This document shows, piece by piece, positions 59,190-64,000 of a DNA stretch of 64,000 nucleotides. A program made the translations under genes and the position numbers. The notes under the pieces were generated by a model. It was not told where the DNA came from. It saw only the letters and a program-made list of their open reading frames with translations, and searched no databases. Each line of letters opens with the position of its first letter. Within the stretch, counting starts at the first letter, position 1. Source of the stretch: Caryophanales bacterium (lineage in GTDB: Bacteria > Bacillota > Bacilli > CAJFEE01); assembly GCA_029256085.1 (NCBI GenBank), contig JAQSYP010000001.1, forward strand, positions 186,001 to 250,000. Direction: 5' to 3'.

Positions 59190-59930
59190 ATGGATAACCG
59201 AAAGGATATATTGAGAAGGATTGAAAAACGAAAAAAAGAGCGAATGGAAGAAGTTAAATCTAGAAAAAAGAAATTACCAAAGGCAGATGATATATATTCT
59301 AGGACTTTTCCAATTAAAAGAGAAAACAGGGGAAGCTGGAATTATGAGACATTATTATTTAGACTATTAGTTACTTCTGTTATATTTCTAATTGTAACTA
59401 TTGCATATCGAACACCTAATCAAAATGCCTTTACATCTGTAATTAGAAATACTACTAATTACATTATGACAGAAGAATTCAATTTTGCTTATGCGAAGAA
59501 AAAAGTTGAAAGTATATTTGGTGATCCTGGAATCGCGATACTACCACTTACAGATACAGAGGATAAAAGAACAGTAAACAATAACGCTGCTTCTGGTAAA
59601 GTAGTTGAGACTTTTGGTGTAAACGGTAAGGGAGTAATAATTGAAACTATCGCATCTTTCCAAGTTAGAACATTAAAAAAAGGTGTAGTTCTATTTGCAG
59701 GGACTAAGGAAGGATTAGGAAATACTGTAATAATACAAAGTGAGGATGGAACTGAATATTGGTATGGAAAACTTGAGGATATTGATGTATCACAGTATGA
59801 TTCTATAGATGAAGGTGGCTTAGTAGGTAAGGCATCTACAAATGATAGTAGTCATGTTGGGAATTATTATTTTGCAGTAAAAAAAGGAAAGGGATTCATT
59901 GATCCTACTCAAGTGATAAAATTTGAATAA
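59190..59930 (+). CDS. spoIVFA: Stage IV sporulation protein FA
   Basis: This 246-residue protein keeps the SpoIVFB protease inactive and localised in the outer forespore membrane until SpoIVB cleaves it. A very basic cytosolic N-terminus (RRIEKRKKERMEEVKSRKKK) precedes one helix at about 55-72. The C-terminal half is a LytM/M23-like beta domain (GTKEGLGNTVIIQSEDGTEYW) without visible metal-ligand histidines. The ATG follows AAAAGGA. It overlaps spoIVFB by 8 bases. Confidence 0.9.
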   Translation: MDNRKDILRRIEKRKKERMEEVKSRKKKLPKADDIYSRTFPIKRENRGSWNYETLLFRLLVTSVIFLIVTIAYRTPNQNAFTSVIRNTTNYIMTEEFNFAYAKKKVESIFGDPGIAILPLTDTEDKRTVNNNAASGKVVETFGVNGKGVIIETIASFQVRTLKKGVVLFAGTKEGLGNTVIIQSEDGTEYWYGKLEDIDVSQYDSIDEGGLVGKASTNDSSHVGNYYFAVKKGKGFIDPTQVIKFE

Positions 59931-60783
59931 ATCCATTCTTTTTAAAATTAAGATACATCCATTATTTTGGCTTCTGGCAGCAATTAGTATTATTACAGCA
60001 CAGTTCAAGGTATTAAGTATAACATTTATAATAATTTTCATTCATGAACTTGGACATGTTATTGCTATGGAATATTTTTCATGGCGTGTAACAAAAATAG
60101 ATATTCTACCATTTGGTGGAGTAGCAGTTACAGAGGAGTTTGACAATAAGCCATTAAGAGAAGAATTAATTGTAACGCTTGCGGGCCCACTAATGAATTT
60201 ACTGTTTGCTGTTTTGCTCTTTATTTTAGGGTTTATCAACGGTTTTAATATAGAGAATATTAAGATTTTTCAACACATAAATTTAACACTTCTTTGTGTT
60301 AATTTGTTACCAATTCACCCACTTGATGGTGGGAGAATTATATCATTAATTTATCAGGCTTTTTTTCCTTACTACAAGACTTTCAAATTAATAACAATCT
60401 CATCTTTAACAGTTTTATTGTTACTTTCAATATATTTAATAATTGATGATCTCTCTAACGCAGGCAATCTAATAGTTTTATGCTATTTAATGTTCATACT
60501 AATTTTTAATTGGAAGAATAGAGCCTACATATTCATAAGGTATTTAACTAATCGTCATAATAGTTTTGAGGTAAATTTTAAGGAAGTTTCAATAATTAAT
60601 ACTAAATTTAATAATACGATACTTAATGTGTTAAAAAAGTTCTATAAATATAAAAAGCATTTAATTAGTGTTAATTATGATGGAAAACAGTATATAATAG
60701 ATGAGAATGAGTTATTACATAATTACTTATTTGAAGATAATCCAATAAAGGATATTTCTGAACTTAAAACATTTAACAAGTGA
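59923..60783 (+). CDS. spoIVFB: Stage IV sporulation intramembrane protease FB
   Basis: This 286-residue site-2-type metalloprotease cleaves pro-sigma-K. The zinc motif HELGH is at 41-45 and the aspartate is Asp135 in HPLDGGR. Both are shifted by two from the B. subtilis positions I recall (43-47 and 137). About six membrane helices are followed by a CBS-like cytosolic domain that senses ATP. The start is TTG 59923, which overlaps spoIVFA. The ribosome-binding site is weak, suggesting coupling to spoIVFA translation. Confidence 0.94.
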   Translation: MNKSILFKIKIHPLFWLLAAISIITAQFKVLSITFIIIFIHELGHVIAMEYFSWRVTKIDILPFGGVAVTEEFDNKPLREELIVTLAGPLMNLLFAVLLFILGFINGFNIENIKIFQHINLTLLCVNLLPIHPLDGGRIISLIYQAFFPYYKTFKLITISSLTVLLLLSIYLIIDDLSNAGNLIVLCYLMFILIFNWKNRAYIFIRYLTNRHNSFEVNFKEVSIINTKFNNTILNVLKKFYKYKKHLISVNYDGKQYIIDENELLHNYLFEDNPIKDISELKTFNK

Positions 60784-60804
60784 GCATGAGCTCACTTGTT
60801 TTAA
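60775..60804 (+). terminator. Rho-independent terminator after spoIVFB
   Basis: AACAAGTGAG pairs with CTCACTTGTT around CATGAG and is followed by TT then AT-rich sequence. The spoIVFB stop codon lies within the stem. Confidence 0.75.
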
Positions 60805-60812
60805 TTAATATA

Positions 60813-60839
60813 TGAAAACCACCGGTTAGGTTGGTGGTA
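60813..60839. repeat. Hairpin repeat, left copy
   Basis: AAAACCACCGGTTAG followed by TTGGTGGTATA folds as ACCACC/GGTGGT. A closely related sequence occurs at 61197-61224 in the same orientation, bracketing copy 5 of the palindrome. Confidence 0.75.
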
Positions 60840-60891
60840 TATAAGTATAGAAATTAAATATTAATATTTACTTATGTTGATTTGCGCTTTC

Positions 60892-61060
60892 GGTGCTCAC
60901 TTTCCGCGGGCACGGCCTCAACTAATTTTTGCAAGTTTCACTTGCAAAAATTAGTTGAGGCTCGTGCTGTTCCCGCTGGAGTTGAGCACCTTCGCTTTGC
61001 TCGACTGCGGTGTCTCACTTAATGCATTTTGCCCTAGGGGAAATATGGCATTTCAAGCGA
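60892..61060. repeat. Dispersed palindromic element, copy 5 (expanded)
   Basis: The core TTTCCGCGGGCACGGCCTC and the 20-base inner arms are identical to copy 1. The outer arms are different, GGTGCTCA (60892-60899) and TGAGCACC (60983-60990). About 55 further bases follow before a GGGGAAATATGGCATTTC relative of the small palindrome at about 61036-61053. It lies in the 472-base gap between spoIVFB and rng, which otherwise holds hairpin repeats and AT-rich sequence. Confidence 0.88.
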
Positions 61061-61196
61061 TAACACTCCATTCAACAAAAATATAAAAACTTTTCAGCAC
61101 ATTTATACTTCATTTTAAGACAAATAAAAAACAATAGTCGAATAGTTTTCCTCAAAATAAGTGTTAATTTTTAAACCAATCTCTTATAGGGCTGAG

Positions 61197-61224
61197 AAAA
61201 CCACTGGTTAGAAAGGTGGTTATA
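61197..61224. repeat. Hairpin repeat, right copy
   Basis: AAAACCACTGGTTAG then AAAGGTGGTTATA folds as AACCAC/GTGGTT with a mismatch. It matches the 60813-60839 repeat over most of its length. Confidence 0.7.
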
Positions 61225-61255
61225 AATTTAATCGAAGTTTTAGTGAAAGGTGTAT

Positions 61256-62425
61256 ATGATGGAATCTACAATAATAATTCAAAAAAATGATAGTACAGTA
61301 ATGCTAGCGAAGTTAGATGAAGGTAGACTAAGTCAACTCGAAATTAGTTGTGAAGAAGAACTAACATTAGGGTCTGTGTTCGTGGGTACGGTTAGTAAAT
61401 ATGTCCCAAATCTAAATGGGTACTTTATAAATATAGGTAAGAGCACGCAAGGTTATTTATCAATAAAAAATATTCCCAAAGTATTAGGTAGTATTCACGA
61501 AGGAAAAAAAGTACTCGTTCAAATTATAAAAGAGTCACATCATTCTAAACCACCAAAATTAACATGTGATATTGAAATAAAATATAATTCTATTGTTTAT
61601 ATGCCGTATTCCGATAATAATTATTTTTCAAAAAAGTTAAGTAAAAAAAGAAAGATTGAATTAGAGAAGTATATTTCATATTTAGACAATAAAGGCTTCA
61701 TATTCAGAACTGAATGTGAAAAACTTAAAAATAATGAAATTAATTATTTTATAGATGTATGTATAGCGCTATTTAATAACTGGGTAAGTGAAATGAATAA
61801 TTATAAACATCCAAAATTATTAAATAAAAGAAACATTATAATAGAATCTTTGGAATTAAATGCACCAGAAGAAATTTCTAAGATAATTGTTAATGATTAT
61901 GAAATTGCTCGTCAACTTATGGATACAAGCTACAGAGAACTTATTAGGATCGAGAGTGGCAATGAGACATTATTCGAGAAATATTTCATTGAGCAGGAAC
62001 TACAAAAACTTCTTAACCGAGAAGTTAAACTACGTAGTGGTGGATCAATATTTATAGATGAAACTGAGACATTAACTGTTATAGACGTTAATTCTGGATC
62101 GTATATAAGTAATAATGCGGGTGAAAAGGGGTTATTAGATGTCAATGTTGAAGCTGCATACGAAATTGCACACCAGTTAACCCTTAGAAATATAGGTGGA
62201 ATCGTAATCATAGATTTTATTAATCTAGATAATGCTAGTAATAAAGAAAAATTACTTAGTGTAGTTGAAACAGCATTTAGTAATGATAAAAATAAGGTAA
62301 ATATTCAAGGCTTTACTAAACTTAATCTACTTGAGCTAACACGTGAAAGATCAGGTAAAAGTTTAAGTCAGAAAAAAACTGAAATTTGTTACAAATGTAA
62401 TGGGGCAGGAAGGGTACAAAAATAA
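61256..62425 (+). CDS. rng: Ribonuclease E/G family protein
   Basis: This 389-residue endoribonuclease has an S1 domain at about 33-105 (GSVFVGTVSKYVPNLNGYFI), catalytic Asp277 (VIDVNSG) and Asp320 (IIDFINLDN), and a zinc-link CYKCNGAG with Cys378 and Cys381. The 43-residue spacing of the aspartates equals that of E. coli RNase E (303 and 346). The protein ends just after the zinc-link, so it is a minimal form. ATG 61256 follows GTGAAAGG; ATG 61259 is equally possible. B. subtilis lacks this gene, as I recall, but related bacilli have it here, before rplU. Confidence 0.88.
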   Translation: MMESTIIIQKNDSTVMLAKLDEGRLSQLEISCEEELTLGSVFVGTVSKYVPNLNGYFINIGKSTQGYLSIKNIPKVLGSIHEGKKVLVQIIKESHHSKPPKLTCDIEIKYNSIVYMPYSDNNYFSKKLSKKRKIELEKYISYLDNKGFIFRTECEKLKNNEINYFIDVCIALFNNWVSEMNNYKHPKLLNKRNIIIESLELNAPEEISKIIVNDYEIARQLMDTSYRELIRIESGNETLFEKYFIEQELQKLLNREVKLRSGGSIFIDETETLTVIDVNSGSYISNNAGEKGLLDVNVEAAYEIAHQLTLRNIGGIVIIDFINLDNASNKEKLLSVVETAFSNDKNKVNIQGFTKLNLLELTRERSGKSLSQKKTEICYKCNGAGRVQK

Positions 62426-62442
62426 GCAAGACTAAGTTTTAA

Positions 62443-62471
62443 TTGACTGTAGAGTTATATTATGGTAAGAT
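62443..62471 (+). promoter_or_regulatory. Sigma-A promoter for rplU-prp-rpmA
   Basis: TTGACT at 62443-62448, a 17-base spacer and TAAGAT at 62466-62471 preceded by TGG (extended -10). Transcription would start near 62478, at the beginning of the L21 leader. Confidence 0.72.
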
Positions 62472-62477
62472 TTTTCT

Positions 62478-62578
62478 GTTGTTTGTAGCACCCGCTACTA
62501 CAACCGCTCATTTAAGGTTTTAAACGTGGATAACACGTACCTTCATATGGCGAGTCTTAGGAAAATAGAGGAGGTGCA
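62478..62578 (+). ncRNA. L21 ribosomal protein leader
   Basis: The region contains a TTGTAG/CTACAA hairpin around CACCCG, then AACCGCTC, ACGTGGATAACACGT and a GGCGAGTCTTAGG block, directly before rplU. This fits the L21 leader family found upstream of rplU in Firmicutes, which is proposed to bind a ribosomal protein for autoregulation. The assignment is from position and motif order. Confidence 0.75.
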
Positions 62579-62581
62579 AGT

Positions 62582-62890
62582 ATGTACGCTGTTATTGAAA
62601 CTGGTGGAAAGCAAATCAAAGTTGAACAAGGACAAGTTATCTTCGTTGAAAAGTTAGACGTAAACGAAGGCGACACTGTTACATTTGACAAAGTATTATT
62701 AGTTGGTGGAGAAGATGTTAAAGTTGGAAGCCCAACTGTTGCTGGTGCAACTGTAACTGCTAAGGTTGAAAAGCAAGGCCGTGCTAAGAAAATTATCGTT
62801 TTCAAGTACAAGGCTAAGAAAAACAACCGTAAAAAGCAAGGTCATCGTCAACCATACACTAAGTTAGTTATTGAAACTATTAACGCTTAA
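62582..62890 (+). CDS. rplU: 50S ribosomal protein L21
   Basis: This 102-residue L21 has the standard N-terminus [18 protein letters not shown] and the basic C-terminal [17 protein letters not shown] that contacts 23S rRNA. The ATG follows GAGGAGGTG. It is the first gene of the rplU-prp-rpmA operon; codon choice is visibly biased compared with neighbours (for example frequent CGT and AAC), as expected for a highly expressed gene. Confidence 0.97.
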   Translation: MYAVIETGGKQIKVEQGQVIFVEKLDVNEGDTVTFDKVLLVGGEDVKVGSPTVAGATVTAKVEKQGRAKKIIVFKYKAKKNNRKKQGHRQPYTKLVIETINA

Positions 62891-62892
62891 TT

Positions 62893-63231
62893 ATGATTAA
62901 TGTTCAGATTAAACGGAATAGTCAAAACAACATTATTTCTTTTACTGTAGATGGACATGCAAATTATAAACAAAAAGGCGAAGATATTATCTGTGCTGGA
63001 GTTTCTACAGTAACGTTTGGGACTGTTAATGCATTGTATTCATTAGTAACTAAAGAAATAATTGTTGAGAAATCTAATGATGGTGGATTTCTTTCATGTG
63101 AGTTACCTGAAAATCTTACTGAGCAACAGCTCCATGATTCTCAAGTACTGCTTGAAGGAATGAAAATTATGATTAGTCAATTCGAATTATCGTACGGAAA
63201 TAAATATATTTTACTAAATGATCGTGTATAG
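62893..63231 (+). CDS. prp: Ribosomal-processing cysteine protease Prp (YsxB)
   Basis: This 112-residue protease removes the N-terminal extension of ribosomal protein L27. The catalytic His22 lies in VDGHANY and Cys34 in DIICAGVSTVT, the expected spacing. It starts 2 bases after rplU and ends 12 bases before rpmA, its substrate gene. Presence of both is characteristic of Firmicutes. Confidence 0.94.
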   Translation: MINVQIKRNSQNNIISFTVDGHANYKQKGEDIICAGVSTVTFGTVNALYSLVTKEIIVEKSNDGGFLSCELPENLTEQQLHDSQVLLEGMKIMISQFELSYGNKYILLNDRV

Positions 63232-63243
63232 GAGGTGGATTTA

Positions 63244-63537
63244 ATGTTCTTACAATTAGATATTCAGTTTTTCGCTTCTAAAAAGGGAGTAGGTTCAACT
63301 AGAAACGGTCGTGACTCTATCGCTAAGCGTTTAGGTGCTAAGCGTGCTGATGGACAATTCGTAACTGGTGGTTCTATCCTTTACCGTCAACGTGGAACTA
63401 AGATTTATCCAGGTGAAAACGTTGGTCGTGGTGGAGACGATACACTTTACGCTAAAGTTGATGGTGTAGTTCGTTTCGAGCGTTACGGAAGAGATAACAA
63501 AAAGGTAAGCGTATACCCTGTAGTTCAGGAAGCGTAA
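63244..63537 (+). CDS. rpmA: 50S ribosomal protein L27, with Prp-cleaved extension
   Basis: This 97-residue L27 precursor has the N-terminal extension [10 protein letters not shown] followed by [15 protein letters not shown]. Prp is known to cut directly after the double phenylalanine in Firmicutes, exposing the tail that reaches the peptidyl transferase centre. [12 protein letters not shown] closes the protein. ATG 63244 follows AGGAGGTGG; GTG 63235 overlaps that site and is unlikely. Confidence 0.96.
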   Translation: MFLQLDIQFFASKKGVGSTRNGRDSIAKRLGAKRADGQFVTGGSILYRQRGTKIYPGENVGRGGDDTLYAKVDGVVRFERYGRDNKKVSVYPVVQEA

Positions 63538-63549
63538 TATATACTTTTG

Positions 63550-63581
63550 AAGCTCTAGTCATAAATAAGACTAGAGCTTTT
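63550..63581 (+). terminator. Rho-independent terminator after rpmA
   Basis: AAGCTCTAGTC pairs with GACTAGAGCTT around ATAAATAA, followed by T residues. Confidence 0.87.
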
Positions 63582-63660
63582 ATTGTTTATGGCATATAAT
63601 TAGACATGCTGTTATATAATAATAATTTTTAATACCATAAACAATTCTTGAGGTATGTAT

Positions 63661-64000
63661 ATGTTCAAAGACATTATGTTAAACACGTTGGTTATATTAA
63701 CACCAGTCTTACTTTTTCAAGTGTTTTTTCCGTCTACACAATATGTTAAAGGTACTAAACAACGAGTTTTTTGGGGAATTATTTGTAGTGCCATGATAAT
63801 TATTTGTATGAATTTCCCGCTTTTTAGCAATGACATTATGTGGGATCTTAGATATGTGCCATTAATTTTTTCGTTTTTCTATGGTGGGTTTTTAAGTGGT
63901 ATTTTGACTTATATACCTTTTATAATTTACAGAGCAACTTTTGATTTAGATATTCCTTTTATTATAGCCTCTGTAACTATGACGACTATTTTTCTAGTAT
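63661..64000 (+). CDS. Five-helix (5TMR LytS-type) membrane sensor, partial
   Basis: This open reading frame starts at ATG 63661 after TTGAGGT and continues past the window end, so only 113 residues are seen. Several hydrophobic helices are visible. The pattern MNFPLFSNDIMWDLRYVPL then FYGGFLSGIL, near residues 52-82, is typical of the 5TM-5TMR_LYT sensor domain. Downstream output could be a histidine kinase or a cyclic-di-GMP enzyme; it cannot be told here. In B. subtilis spo0B and obg follow rpmA. Confidence 0.65.
   Translation, partial: MFKDIMLNTLVILTPVLLFQVFFPSTQYVKGTKQRVFWGIICSAMIIICMNFPLFSNDIMWDLRYVPLIFSFFYGGFLSGILTYIPFIIYRATFDLDIPFIIASVTMTTIFLV

Overview
This 64 kb window is a low-GC, strongly AT-rich chromosome segment (about one third G+C by eye) from an endospore-forming member of the Bacillaceae. 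The gene order follows the Bacillus subtilis mutS2-uvrC-sdh-gerE-tig-lon-hem-valS-mreB-minD-rpmA backbone. Sporulation genes are scattered through it: gerE, gerM, lonB, spoVID, ysxE, spoIIB, spoIVFA and spoIVFB. I cannot name the species. No phage, insertion sequence or CRISPR array was seen.

Layout. (1) 1-3.1 kb: cvpA and mutS2. (2) 3.1-8.8 kb: an accessory block with two paralogous DUF975 membrane proteins, a KimA-type potassium importer, an alpha/beta hydrolase and an SPFH/prohibitin-like protein. (3) 8.9-15.2 kb: lcfA, etfB and etfA (fatty-acid oxidation), trxA, uvrC and a yslB homologue. (4) 15.3-20.7 kb: sdhCAB, gerE and a hybrid-cluster protein (hcp). (5) 20.9-26.2 kb: murI, gerM, rph, the ITPase gene, a phosphoesterase, tRNA-Gly and tRNA-Arg, and a ysoA-like gene. 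(6) 26.3-34.5 kb: the protein quality-control cluster tig, clpX, lonB and lonA, followed by ysxC and a membrane protein. (7) 34.6-40.9 kb: the heme operon hemAXCDBL. (8) 41-47.1 kb: spoVID, ysxE, a small membrane protein, then valS behind a T-box riboswitch. (9) 47.3-53.3 kb: folC, an operon-like trio (acidic repeat membrane protein, PRC-barrel protein, degenerate VanW/G5-like protein) and spoIIB. (10) 53.4-60.8 kb: maf, radC, mreBCD, minCD and spoIVFAB. (11) 61.2-63.5 kb: rng, then rplU-prp-rpmA with an L21 leader. (12) The window ends inside a five-helix membrane sensor gene.

How the genes work together. The core encodes cell shape and division-site selection (MreBCD, MinCD), heme synthesis, respiration (Sdh), proteolysis, and the envelope and forespore steps of sporulation. 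SpoIVFA and SpoIVFB form the pro-sigma-K processing complex. GerE, GerM, SpoVID and YsxE act in coat and cortex formation. Prp matures the N-terminally extended L27 encoded by the next gene.

The most unusual signal is not a gene. It is a family of five long intergenic palindromes (4770-4887, 41033-41154, 44196-44305, 58942-59060, about 60892-61060). They share a GC-rich core, but their outer arms differ in sequence while staying self-complementary, which argues for selection on the fold. One copy lies between the T-box terminator and valS. Other points of interest are the unfamiliar trio between folC and spoIIB, kimA without room for a c-di-AMP riboswitch, and good candidate sigma-F (lonB) and sigma-E (spoIVFA) promoters.
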